64,000 nt of DNA from positions 1-64,000 of the forward strand of contig JAURVB010008432.1 in NCBI GenBank assembly GCA_033002965.1. The letters are read 5' to 3'. The notes under the pieces are model-generated. The model saw only the letters and a program-made list of their open reading frames with translations, was not told the DNA's origin and ran no database searches. This document shows positions 33,715 through 46,300 of this stretch, in pieces. The position numbers and the translations under genes were made by a program. Every line of letters starts with the position of its first letter. The first letter of the stretch is position 1. Source of the stretch: Piper betle (taxonomy: Eukaryota; Streptophyta; Magnoliopsida; Piperales; Piperaceae).

Positions 33715-34827
33715 TGTAAAAACCATGATTTTTATTACATCACTCGAACCTAAATATTATGAAATAAATATCGATGAACCGATATGGTTGTTTATCAAGA
33801 CGACCGGTCATTGTTCGACTTAAGGTCACCTAAAAAATACATATTAATGAATAGATGATGGGGTGTGAGAATTTAATAAAGGGGCTCATTGAACCTAGGA
33901 AAAACCAATGGATGATGGGGTATGAGAATTTAATGGAGGGAATGGTTGAAGTGTATATATATGCAGGAGGTGGGGATCGTTGGAGAGGGTGAAAAAACTT
34001 TCTCCAAGCCTTCAAATTCTTCTTGCCTCCTCTCCATCCCAGGCGACCTCCCATTTCTGCGTGAGTATTTTGTCCCTCATCTTGTTTGTTTCCATTAGCA
34101 ATCTTGCACGCAAGGTTTGTTGGAGACGCCCTTCTAAGTTGCTAGATCCCTAGAGTCTTATGCATGGGGTTCTCGTCGACTGCTTGGTATAAACTGTTGC
34201 GAGTCTTTAGGTTTAGGTGTTTGTTTTGTTGTGGGTGTGTTGCTTTGCTTCATCCTTCGATTGACAAGAATTGTTGGGATTCTTTGAATTGCTTAGTTCT
34301 TTTGTTGATGAACATTTCAGAATGGTCCTGACAGCTAATAATGGATATGTTTGAATGGACCTGACAGTAAATAATGGACATGACAGAATGAACCTGACAA
34401 CCAATAATGGATATGTCAAATGGACCTGAAAGCCAAAAACTATATATGTAAGAATGGAGCTGACAACTAATAATGTACATGTCAGAATGGACCTGATAGC
34501 TAATAATGACTAATTTCAGAATGACCTGGGAGACCACCTAATCTTAGAATGAACTAGGAGACCACCTAATCACAGAATGAACTGAAAGACAAACTTTTAA
34601 TCTCAGAATGACCGAGAGCATATAGAATGGGACTATTATTATTATGTTTTGACTAACCATAATTTACTTTGAATGAGTCATACTTATGCTTTTTATTGAA
34701 ATCATGTAACATATAAGTAATGCCTGGACCGGTTAGGGCTTGTTTTTACAGGGTTAGTTTGGTTTAATTTTGAGTAACGCCTAGCCAACTAGGCCCATAA
34801 TATTGTGAAAAATGCCAAGTCATTATA
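33715..34827 (+). repeat. Array LTR 4, internally deleted
   Basis: 1113 bp. A deletion of roughly 190 bp joins CATATAGAA to TGGGACTATT near 34627, relative to LTR 3. Primer site TGGTATCAGAGC follows intact. Confidence 0.9.
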
Positions 34828-34952
34828 GGTGGTATCAGAGCACGATTTCCAACAAGCTCACATTTTATGACTCAAGTACCTTGTTGAAAAGTCTAATAAT
34901 TATCTTTTTGTTATAATAGTTCGGGGACGAAATATCTCTAAGTTGGGGAGAT

Positions 34953-36287
34953 TGAAAAAACCATGATTTTTATTACATCACACGAACCTAAATATTATGA
35001 AATAAATATCAATGAACCGATGTGGTTGGTTATCAAGACGACCGGTCATGGTTCTACTTAAGGTCACTTAGAAAATACCTATTCATGAATCGATGATGGG
35101 GTGTGAGAATTTAATAAAGGGGTTCGTTGAACCTAGGAAATACCAATGGAAGATGGGGTATAAGAATTCAATAGAGGGAATGGTTGAAGTGTATATATAT
35201 GGAGGAGGAGGGGATTGCTGGAGAGGGGGAAAAAACTTTTTCCTTGCCATCAAATTCTTCTTGCCTCCTCTCCGTCCCAGGCGACCTCCCCATTTCTGCT
35301 TGAATATTTTGTCCATCATCTTATTTGTTTCCATTAGGAATCTTGCATGGAAGGTTTGTTGCAGACGCACTGCTAAGTTGCTAGATCCCTAGAGTCTTAT
35401 GCATGGTGTTCTCGTTGACTGCTTTGTGTGACCAGCTGCGAGTCTTTGGGGTCGGGTGTTTGTTTTGTTGTTGGTGTGCTGCTTTGCATCATCCTTCGAT
35501 TGGCAAGAATTGTTGGGATTCTATGAATTGCTTAGTTGTTTTGTTGATGGACATGTCATAATGGACCTGATAGCTAATAATGGACATGTCAGAATAGACC
35601 TGACAGTTAATAATAGACATCTCAGAATAGACCTAACAAAAAATAATGGATATGTCAAAAAGGACTTGACAGCCAAAAAATGGATATGTCAGAATGGAGC
35701 TAACATCTAATAATGGACATGTCAGAATGGACTTGACATCAAATAATGACTAATTTCAAAATGACTTGGGAGACCACCTAATCTCAGAATGAACTAGGAG
35801 ACCACCTAATCTTAGAATGAACTAGGAGACCACCTAATCTCAAAATGAACTAAGAGACAAACTTTTTATCTCAGAATGTCCTGAAAGCATATAGAACTAC
35901 ATTGACCTTGATCCCGACATGGGTATCTAGGCTAATCAATATTGTTTTATTTCAGCTCATCTAAGGAAGAATAAAAGTATGGTTGGTGGTTCTTTTATGA
36001 ATTCAGGGTAGGAGAATGGATAATAAATTGGACTTCCTTTTATTTTCTTGTGTTATACATGCGGCGTTGGGAAACGATCTACGACTTTTGGACTATTATT
36101 ATTATGTCTTGACTAACCATAATTTACTTTGAATGAGTCATACCTATGCTTTTAATTGAAATCATGTAGCATATAAATAACGTCCGGACCGGTTAGGGCA
36201 GGTCGTTACAGGGTTAGTTTGGTTTAATTTCGAGTAACGCCTACCCAGCTATGCCCACAATATTGTGAACAATGGCGGGTCGTTACA
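34953..36287 (+). repeat. Array LTR 5
   Basis: 1335 bp, the longest copy. It starts TGAAAAAACC and has an extra unit of the GGAGACCACCTAATC repeat near 35770-35840. Primer site TGGTATCAGA follows. Confidence 0.9.
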
Positions 36288-36411
36288 GGTGGTATCAGAA
36301 CACGGTTTCCCACAAGCTCACATTTTATGACTCAAGTACCTTGTTGAAAAATCCAGTAATTATCTTTTTGTTATAATATTTTGGGGACGAAATATCTCTA
36401 AGTTGGGAGAT

Positions 36412-37689
36412 TGTAAAAACTATGAATTTTATTACAAAACTCGAACCTAAATATTATGAAATAAATATCGATGAACCGATATGGTTGGTTATCAAGATGA
36501 CCAGTCATTGTTCTACTTAAGGTCAGCTAGAAAATACATATTAATGAATGGATGATGGGGGTGTGAGAATTTAATAAAGGGGCATGTTGAACCTTGGAAA
36601 TACCAATGGATGATGGGGTATGAGAATTTAATGGTGGGAATGGTTGAAGTGTATATATATGCAGGAGGAGGGGATCGTTGGAGAGGGGGAAAAAACTTTT
36701 TCCTAGCCGTCAAATTCTTCTTGCCTCCTCTCCATCCCAGGCGACCTTCCCATTTCTGTATGAGTATTTTGTCCCTCATCTTATTTGTTTCCATTTGGAT
36801 TCTTGAATGCAAGGTTTGTTGGAGACACCATTCTAAGTTGCTAGATCCCTAGAGTCTTATGCATGAGGTTCTTGTCGACTGCTTGGTATGAACTGGTGCG
36901 AGTCTTTGGGTTCGGGTGTTTGTTTTGTTGTGGGTGTGCTGCTTTGCTTCATCCTTCGATTGGAAAGACTTGTTGGGATTCTTTGAATTGCTTAGTTGTT
37001 TTGTTGATGGACATGTCAGAATGGACGTGACAGCCAATAAGGACATGCCAGAATGGACCTGATATTTAATAATGGACATGTAAGAATGGACCTGACAGCC
37101 AATAATGGATATGTTAGAATGGACCTGACAGCCAAAAAATGGTTATGTTAGAATTGAGCTGACAGCAAATAATGGACATGTCATAATGGACCTGACAGCT
37201 AATAATGACTAACCTCAGAATGACCTGGGAGACCACCTAATTTCAGAATGTACCGAGAGACAAACTTTTAATCTCAGAATGAACTGTGAGCCTATAGAAC
37301 TGCATCGAGCTTGATCTCAACATGGTTATGTAGGCTAATCAAGATTGTTCGATTTCAGCTCACCTAAGGAAGTATAAAAGTATGGGTGGTGGTTCTTTTT
37401 GAATTCAGGGTAGGAGAGTGGATAATAAATTGGACTTCCTTTTATTTTCTTGTGTTTTACATGTGGCTTTGGGAAACGATCTATGACAATGAGACTATTA
37501 TTATTATGTGTTGACTACCCATAATTTACTTTGAATAAGTCATACTTATGCTTTTAATTGAAATCATGTAATATATAACTAATGCCCGGACCAGTTAGGG
37601 CTGGCCTTTACAGGGTTGGTTTGGTTTAATTTCGAATAACGCCTAGCCAGCTAGGCCCATAATATTGTAAAAAATGGCAGGTCGTTACA
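36412..37689 (+). repeat. Array LTR 6
   Basis: 1278 bp, about six minisatellite units. The following primer site is decayed. Confidence 0.9.
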
Positions 37690-37813
37690 AGTGGAATAAG
37701 AGCACGGTTTCCAACAAGCTCACATTTTATGACTCAAGTACCTTTTGAAAAGTCCAGTAATTATCTTGTTGTTATAATATTTTGGGGACGAAATATCTCT
37801 AAGTTGGGGAGAT

Positions 37814-39119
37814 TGAAAAAACCATGATTTTTATTAGAAGACTCGAACCTAAATATATGAAATAAATATCGATGAACCGATATGGTTGGTTATCAAGACG
37901 ACCGGTCATGGTTCTACTTAAGGTCACCTAGAAAATACATATTCATGAATGGATGATGGGGTGTAAGAATTTAATAAAGGGGCTCGTTGAACCTTAAAAA
38001 TACCAGTGGATGATGGGGTATGAGAATTTAATGGAGGGAATGGTTGAAGTGTATATATATGCAGGAGGAGGGGATCGTTGAAGTGGGGGAAAAAAACTTT
38101 TCCTAGCCATCAAATTCTTCTTGCCTCATCTCCGTCCCAGGCGACCTCCCCATTTCTGCGTGAGTATTTTGTCCTTCATCTTATTTGTTTCCATTAGGAT
38201 TCTTGCATGCAAGGTTTGTTAGAGACGTCATGCTAAGTTGCTAGATCTGTAGAGTCTTATGCATGGGGTTCTTGTTGACTGCTTGGTATGAACTGCTGCG
38301 AGTCTTTGGGGTCGGGTGTTTGTTTTGTTGTGGGTGTGCTTCTTTGCTTTATCCTTCGATTGGCAAGAATTGTTTGGATTCTTTGAATTGCTTAGTTGTT
38401 TTGTTGATGGGCATGTCAGAATGGACGTGACAGCTAATAATGGATATGTGAGAATGGGCCTGACAGTAAATAATGGATATGTAAGAATGGACCTGAAAGC
38501 TAATAATGAATATGTTAGAATGGACCTGACAGCCAAAAAATGGATATATTAGAATGGAGCTGACAGCCAATAATGGACATGTTAGAATGGACCTAACATC
38601 TAATAATGACTAATCTTAGAATGACCTGGGAGACCACTTAATCTCAGAATAAACTGGGAGACCACCTAATTTCAGAATGAACTGGGAGACAAACGTTTAA
38701 TATCAGAATGATGTGAGAGCATATAGAACTATATTGAGCTTGATTCCGACATGGGTATGTAGGCTAATTAAGATTGTTTGATTTCAGCTCACCTAAGGAA
38801 GAATAAAAGTATAGTTGGTGGTTCTTTTACGAATTCAGGGTAGGAGAATGGATAATAAATTATTCTTCCTTTTATTTTCTTGTGTTCTACATGTGGCTTT
38901 GGGAAACGATCTAAGGCTGTGGGACTATTGTCATTGTGTCTTGACTAACTATAATTTACTTTGAATGAGTCATACTTATGGTTTTAATAGAAATCATGTA
39001 ACGTATAAATAACGCCCGGGCCGGTTAAGGCTGGTCATTACAGGGTTGGTTTGGTTTAATTTCGTATAACGCCTAGCCAGCTAGTCCCACAATATTGTAA
39101 AAAATGGCGGGTTGTTACA
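37814..39119 (+). repeat. Array LTR 7 (3' end of array)
   Basis: 1306 bp, ending GGGTTGTTACA. No primer site follows; the host sequence ACATGTATGG begins at once, as expected of the outermost 3' LTR. Confidence 0.9.
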
Positions 39120-40000
39120 ACATGTATGGTGGAGCTTTATGGCTACCATACAAGGATTATTGTTTGTTACATATTTCTTAATATATCTATTTTTATTTTG
39201 TGTTCGCTTGTGTGATTCTCTTTGTTAGATGACAAAGATCAAGTGTAATATTTGTGGTTTACTATTTGGTCATGTATAATAAATCATGTGTTGTATTTTT
39301 TGTGCATGATTATATAACTTGATAACTTCTTATAATTCGTTACGGTTATTCATGTCGCTTTGTCGATTATGTTTTGAATAAGGCTTTGAGAAGTGGAGAA
39401 ATTGGTATTATCATGTAGTAGGTTGAAAGCCGTGAAAGCTGTTCTTAAGTGACAGTAATGATACAATTGCTTTTGACACCTATAGGCCGGTTCTACTCTT
39501 TGACATATTGTCAAGAATCTATCATTTTGCATTGCGGAGTTTTTATGGTTGTCTCAGCAGATTGGCCTTATTAAAATTTTGTTTTATTGCATGATTAAGA
39601 TTTTACAGTTTTTTCTATAAGTTATGTGGGAAAAGTGATTTTAATCACTTATTGTACAATTTGTTGAGAATTTAAAATTAACTTCAGCTGTAATAGAGAA
39701 TTGGATTTTTGTTTTTTTAAGGAGTATTGTATGCTCTTTTTTTATGTGGAATAGATGCACTTTACATTAGTGTTGTAATTTATATTTCTTTGATGATGGT
39801 GGTTTGTCTATTAACTGATAATTACTATTACTTTGATTTTTGTCCTTGTAATAGGTGTTTTTAATCTTTCTTTCTTTCTTTAGGTCATGGGTGATCATTT
39901 GGGGTCAACTTGAAGGATGATTCCTATGTTTGAAAGATCAATCAAGGGGGTTGCTAATAAAAAACAAGTAGTATATAAATTAATTAATTTTATTTGAGAT
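39120..40000 (+). pseudogene. Myb/SANT-like gene, downstream remnant, then AT-rich
   Basis: Across the array the frame ALPAEKR continues HVWWSFMATIQG (39121-39160), which fits the R..WL end of the family's C-terminal motif. Further on, a short frame MTKIKCNICGLLFGH (39229-39275) looks like part of a zinc finger but ends at a stop, so I give it no function. The rest to 40000 is AT-rich 3' flank. Confidence 0.5.
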
Positions 40001-40342
40001 TAGGGATGGGTTCTGATATCCCATATCTCTTATTTATATTCAAAATTTTCAAATATATAATTTATCCAAAAATATTTGGATTGGATATGGATTTGTCGTG
40101 ATCTAACTTGTATTCAATCCGAATAAGTGATATTTAAAAAATTATAATTTAAAATATTAAAAAATAATATTTTTTAATCTATCTTTATATTAAAATTTAT
40201 ATTATGTATATTATTTTATTCAATTGGGCCAGATACGGATATGATAAATAAAATAGATACAATTTTCCGATTCATGTTTAGGTTTTTGGATTTGGGTCGA
40301 ATATAGTAATATCCTATCCACATTCAACCCAACCCATCCCTA
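40001..40342. mobile_element. hAT-type MITE
   Basis: 342 bp with perfect 12-bp terminal inverted repeats TAGGGATGGGTT (40001-40012; reversed at 40331-40342) and 8-bp flanking words TTTGAGAT (39993-40000) and TATGAGAT (40343-40350), 7 of 8 matching. An 8-bp duplication and a TAGGG terminus are hAT hallmarks. The interior is AT-rich, without coding. Confidence 0.88.
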
Positions 40343-41859
40343 TATGAGATATAGCAATGATTCCACAGATTCAATTATAATTGTTCTTCAAAAAATCAAT
40401 TATAAAAAAATTATTCATAATTAGCTTTACTCTTCTCTAACAATTCCCCATATGATTTTTAATATCTACTCTCATAAGGGGTATCAGAAATAAATGGTCA
40501 GATTTTGTAAGAGAGTGACGGGTACCTGGCACTCAATAACTGATTCTTAAATTACAATTTTAATTATAAAAATTAATATCTCATTGACTTTTAAAACTAA
40601 TATTTATTAGTAAAATTATTAAATATCTCATTTGTATTTATAAAATAGTTTATTTACTTAGTTTCACTTCTTAGAACATTTATTATTATTATTATTATTA
40701 TTCATTATTATTATATAGTTTGAATATTTTTTTATTTAAGAATATAATTTAAATAGTTAAATAAGTACCCATTTAATAAATGGTCGGGTTTTAGTTTTAT
40801 TTACGCGGTAAATAGCTGGCTATGGAATTGCAAATAAAAAATAATATGGTAAATGTTTGAGCTTTAGTTTAAGTGATGGTTTTACTTTGGGCAATACCTG
40901 ACAAAGCTCCGACAGGCACCCCTAAATTCTTTGACGCAAGCACGTGCACTACATCTATGCCTAGTAATTATAACTCTAGAAAACCTAAAGACCCTCAAAC
41001 TAAACACTATTAAATTGAAGTAACAATAAAAAACGGATATGGTTCCAACTACTTGTCATCGTCTTCAAAATAATTAAACAACACCTCCTTGTAGGTTATT
41101 GTTCTTGATGCACCGATCGCTTACCACATTTCTTCTAGTTATGATTCTTGGGCAGGGTTCCTCCTTGCTGATCCAGTCTTGAAAAGATAATTAGACACCC
41201 ATTATAATTGAAAACAACGTAATCCATCCTCCTATACCTGTTTATGCTAATCACAAGATAAAACATCCTTTCGTAAAACTGACGTGGTAATGTATTCTCG
41301 AAACCACATCTTTAACACTGTCCTCTTTAGCTGTAAACCTCGTCCTGCTCCTTCGCATAGAGTAAAGAGTTTTTCTACCTCTAAAATGATCATGCCATGA
41401 CAGGATAGTAATTGGAGAAACGCCTTGCATTATTAATAGTAGTGATGGGCCTAATTATTGGAAAATAATTGAGGTCATTACAGAAGGTATTACGAAACCA
41501 TGATAATAATAGAGAATAATTGCAAAGGATAGAGCACAGGGAGATGGTCGACATAATTCGATGTGATGGCATGACCATCAGGGCATTACTGCGAAAACAT
41601 ACTTTGCTCCACACCCAATAAAATTTTGTGGAGAAATATTTTTGGCAACTTTTTCCACACAGATTGATGCGATGTATTCCAGCAGTCAACTTAAATATTG
41701 GTAATGAGATAAACAATACAGTGATAGAAATCTTGGATCTAGCTCAGCAGGATACGTTACTAAATCATACTGCATCAGTTAAAGCGTTGCACCTCTTGTG
41801 CGGCCCTTTGGTTAACCAAGTATTAATCAATAAGGGACTTCCTTACAGGTTGTCCTTGC
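40343..41859. other. AT-rich stretch with (ATT)n microsatellite
   Basis: (ATT)n lies at 40679-40714. A 106-codon plus ORF at 41628-41948 and a 108-codon minus ORF at 41390-41716 overlap; neither has a recognised domain. The plus frame (VNLNIGNEINNTVIEILDL) looks protein-like for about 60 residues and may be a decayed exon. Confidence 0.35.
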
Positions 41860-42036
41860 GATTATTAGTTATAAGAACCGTGGAGAAAAAATATTATATT
41901 ATATTAATTTTCTTCCCCATCTCCTGTTCCTCACCTAAAATTGTGTAGAAACTTTACGCCATCCTACTTCACTTAACAATTTTATAGCCTATTTTAAGTT
42001 CATTGAACCATGGAGAACACAAATTTTTTGTAGCAC
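41860..42036. mobile_element. Left-truncated relative of the 8987 MITE
   Basis: Shares AACCGTGGAGAAA, CCTAAAA, CCATCCTACTT, TTTTATAG, CATTGAACCATGGAGAA and the end ATTTTTTGTAGCA (reverse TGCTACAAAAAAT) with the MITE at 8987-9288. The left terminus is missing. Confidence 0.55.
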
Positions 42037-42720
42037 ATTGTGCCATATTAACCAGCCACGTACAGCCTATGTTAGAGATAGAAATGATAAGATGATATAG
42101 ATGCTGATTTTAGAGATAAACTCAAATTAAATAAAGGTATAGACTATAATAATTTACATTATTATTTCTTTATTTTTATTGTATTTTTATTCACTGAAAG
42201 TTCTATTTATATCTTGGATCATTTTATTATATCAATTTCTATTCACTTTTTGTTAATAGTGTTTGTGAATTAAGAGTATTTTATAAGATAAAGGGTGTAT
42301 GAGTAATTATGTTTTTGTTTCAAAGGGGTGTAAACTATCGATTCTTATCTATATTGTCAATGGGGAAATTTTGAAAAATTTTGTAGTTAACAAGTAGCAT
42401 GATCAGCTTAAGGTTGCTCAATGTGATTAGCATGCCCTTTATCAATAAACTAAGTACAAATTGATAGGTCAAGACCTTACTTCAACTATAATTAATCAAA
42501 GTTGAACGTCTATAATTATACCCCCACCAATATATTGGTGCTACTATATTGAATCTTCCTCTCCTACCTCGCAAGTAATAGATGTGAAAACTAAATTTTT
42601 GGAGATTCACCATTCCTATCATTTCAAAAAATTTAGTCCTCAGAAATTTTTCTCTTTACCTCATGAGTCTAACTATTTTTCTATAAAGCTCACTACCCAA
42701 CATGGTCTTAGGTTGACTTT
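42037..42720. other. AT-rich stretch, nothing recognised
   Basis: A 64-codon ORF (42584-42778) runs into the LTR of the next TRIM and is not credible. The TRIM-3 target copy ACTTT is at 42716-42720. Confidence 0.4.
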
Positions 42721-43113
42721 TATTAACGTGGGTCCATGGGCTCCTATCCAAAATAACTATCTACTCTGGAAGACTTAGAAACCCATATATATAAAATATG
42801 TCACTCTTCTCTCGTAGAGATGTGAAACTATTCTAACATTCCCTCACGCGTGCAAGCCCATTGGACTTTCCATGAGGACCTACGTTCACGCCTCTTTTGT
42901 GGACATTTATAAACATGATTGAAATTCTCTACACATGCCTCTTTTAAACTTTAATACGAACATGACAAACACACTAGGAGAATGTGCCCACAATTAGTGG
43001 GTTGGCTCTAATACCATATTGAAATGAGTTCATAGGCTTCTATCCAAAGTGTCTAGTCACTTTGAAAGGCTTAAAAACCCACGTGTAGAAAGAGACGTGA
43101 GACTATTCTAACA
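42721..43113 (-). mobile_element. Complete TRIM retroelement (TRIM-3)
   Basis: 393 bp in all. Diverged direct repeats 42721-42838 and 43018-43113 share CATGGGCTCCTATCCAAA / CATAGGCTTCTATCCAAA and GACTATTCTAACA. GGCTCTAATACCATA at 43002-43016 is the reversed initiator-Met primer site with one change, so it reads on the minus strand. The interior is 179 bp. Perfect target duplications ACTTT (42716-42720, 43114-43118) prove the boundaries. LTR divergence suggests an older insertion than TRIM-2. Confidence 0.85.
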
Positions 43114-43332
43114 ACTTTGATACTATTTGTAATGATCTTACTGGAGTACAAATTGATAAATCATTTCAATTGGTCACGATAAAGAACTATACGCCCCACT
43201 GAATTTTATTCCCGTATGTAAGTAGTAGATGTAAGACCTTTTTTTATCTTATACAAGTAGGTATTTAGATGTGAAACTAAATTTGGGAGATATCAAAATT
43301 GTGATTAAGAAAAATATAAATTGAAGATTACT

Positions 43333-46300
43333 TGTAACACACCACTTTCAACCTGGATACGAACCATACCATGATGTTATAATTCTAAAAATTATTCATT
43401 GGACTACTTTTCACACTTACTTTGCGGAGTAGATTTCAAACCTCAAGAAGTATTAAGACGGTAACCTTATAGGGCATACATACAATGCATGCTAATTATA
43501 CTATCATATAAAGTATTTTACACTTAAAGCTCCTAACACGAGCATTCCAATCCACAGGAGTGGCAACAGCTCTTCGGTAACTAAGAGGATGATTTTAAAG
43601 ATGAAATGATCACTCTGAGTTACACAAAGGCGACACCTCCAATGAAGCTAAAAGGTTGGGTTTTTCATAATGCGAATAATTGATCCAGTTCTTATACTTA
43701 GTTTTAATATTTGAATTAGGTGATTTATTTTAGATTATACAAAACTTAAAGCTTCAACACAAGACTCGCGGTTACCTACTCCAACTTCCTGTTAGTCAAA
43801 ATTAAATGCAAAGACCCATGCATCAACAAGTGTCAGGGCATTATACCCAAGCAATTGGTCTTCACATAGACCCTTCAAGCAGTGATAATAGTATGCTCCT
43901 TTAATCTACATTACTCTGCCATACACACACAGCTAGAACCAAATATATTTAGGATACCTGGTTTATTCCAACATCAGTTCTAAGACTTTGAGGCTTACAC
44001 ACACTACAGATGATACTTAGAATGCCCCAAAATTAACACCCTACACGACAATAATAATAATACTAATAAAATAATGCTAAGGCATACAGAATATACATAT
44101 GCACCCAACTTAAATAACATAAGGTTTAGGGCACTACCCACTACATATTACACCTCATAATTCATGGTTCCCAAATACATAAGTCTCATAATCCCAAAAT
44201 ACATAAGTCATGCATCACACGAATCTACATAATACATAACACTAGGTATCATCCTCCGCCATGAGCATCTCGATCCGTCTACCTTATCCCCCACTAATAT
44301 AGGCACTCACCTACATAGATATTGGAAATCTATTAGTAATCAAACAAGTTTGAATATCAGCCTAAAAATGACTACTGATACTAAATACTGGCAAATATGT
44401 ATCTTAATACCCATGAAAAATCATGAAACTTCTATAAAACCACACAAGGCAATAAACATAGACCGACACAACCAACATAAAAAATAAGTCAGAGCAACTC
44501 AATGCCTTCATAAATACATATTTATACATTTACGTCCTCACATCTTTCATATATCGCTCGTCATGGTACTCAGGTGGCTTGGACTAATGTCAAGTTAGTA
44601 CCACAATTTTTACAAACATGCTGCATTGCAATACCCTCATATATTGCACTTAAGATGTAAAAGAGTACTATTATAATTCTTACATCTTCATACTATTCAC
44701 TCTCTTATCCGTAAAACCGCAAAACTATAATATTTAGATACTAGATTTAGGTAGGGGCTTACATTATAATTTTTTTAGATCTTTAGTTTGAAAATCAACA
44801 AAGGATCTCATTCTTTTAATTTTATTAAATTATGCAAAACTTGTCTAAATGGTGCGACATTAGAGGGATCTGATAAAACACCGCTGACGTCATTTTGCAC
44901 CTAAAACTCATTTGAAAACCTCAATCAGAGAGTTAAACAGAGGTGAAGCAGTGGATCCTATAGACCTAGATGAGTCGAGCTCGTCTTTCTAACTTAGCGA
45001 GCTCACTAACTGTATCTTGGTAAAAAGATGAAACCCGAACATGCACAGTACTAAAATACTTCAACACATGCACATAAGTAAAATACTTAATTAACTTAAT
45101 TAATTTAAGGGTTGCAAATATACTTAATGGAAAATTACCCACTTTGGACCAAACCCTAACTTAATCAAATGGGTTTAACTGGACGATTTTTCTGACGGGG
45201 CAAACAATATCTAAATGGTCTAAAAATTGGACTAGTGGGCCCCGACTTCCTAAGGCTCATACAAACAAATCTCCATGGGCTCGCTCATGGGCCAACACCA
45301 TGAACGAGGCCCACTAATTCAAGGCTAAGGTGTTGAGAGCAGTGTTCATGGGTCGCATACCAAATTTCTTAAGATTTGTCCATGGGCTTGGAGACTCTAA
45401 ATGGGCCTGCGTAAAATATTTAAGTTATCTAATACCATAATATTTGATTCTCTAAACTTTAGATCCAAATTCCAAGTATTTAGGCCTTAGTAGATTAGGG
45501 AATGGGAGGCATTGGCAAATACATTTCTAGAGTTGGCAGACCTACACGGCTTAGTGAATTTCTACCGAAAAATTTACATAACCAATGGCTACCTAATTTT
45601 AGAATGATAAAATAGGGACACAAATTAAGGTGTGGGTAAAATCTAAGGAAGCATTACCGCCAAACAACTAGGTTTTGAGATTTTGGAACTAGAGCTAAGG
45701 AATTAGGATTTCACGCCACATTTCTATGGGCTCCACAAAACCTAATTAATTAACTACGTAAATTATTTTTAACTTAGCCCAAAATTTACTGAGTTCCAGT
45801 AAACACTTAGTAGGTCTTTATGTGTTTTAGGCCTAAGTAGCCAACATAGTGGTATTTGGTCCTCTAAACTTTTAGATCCAAATTCAAATTATTTAGGCCA
45901 TAATAGATTAGGGAATGGGAGGCATTAGTTAGGACATTTCTAGAGTTGGTTGTACCTACACAGCTTGGTGAATTCCTACTAAAATATATACATAATCAAT
46001 GGATACCAAATTTTAGGATGATAAAATAAGGGCACAACCTAAGGTTTAGGTAAAATACAATGAAATTTTACCATGAAATTTTACCAGCAAACAACTAGGT
46101 TTTGAGATTTTGCAACCAGAGCTAAGGAGCTAAGGCATTACCTTACATTCCTGTTTACTCCACAAAACCTAATTAATTAACTAACTAAATGATATTTAAC
46201 ATAACCCAAAATTTAATGAATTCCAGTAGACACTTATTAAGTCATTATGTGATTTTTTGACAGATTTCATGGTGCTTTTTTGCATGCTCAATAAATAGCA

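Larger units (their letters stand above)
29608..39119 (+). mobile_element. Tandem array: seven LTRs, six 124-bp internal regions
   Basis: The pattern LTR-(internal-LTR)x6 fills 9.5 kb. Each LTR runs from TGTAAAAACCATGATTTTTA (first base changed in LTR1) to GGCGGGTCGTTACA. Each internal region is 124-125 bp: a primer-site position (TGGTATCAGAGC or a variant), about 85 bp of AT-rich sequence with GGGGACGAAAT, and a polypurine tract AAGTTGGGGAGAT. No internal region can encode protein. The left flank ACGTA (29603-29607) and right flank ACATG (39120-39124) differ by two transitions, consistent with one original target duplication around the entire array. The split host gene reads across it. TRIM elements are known to form such shared-LTR arrays, but these LTRs (1.1-1.3 kb) are far longer than the usual TRIM LTR. 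Confidence 0.93.

Noticed and set aside
30050..38570. Many ORFs of 60-102 codons with a repeated Ser-Ile-Leu-Thr-Cys-Pro pattern
   Set aside because: Translations of the 33-bp minisatellite in successive LTRs; they follow the repeat, not a gene.
39229..39275. Zinc-finger exon (MTKIKCNICGLLFGH)
   Set aside because: Only one Cys pair, then a stop; too short to call a BED or C2H2 finger.
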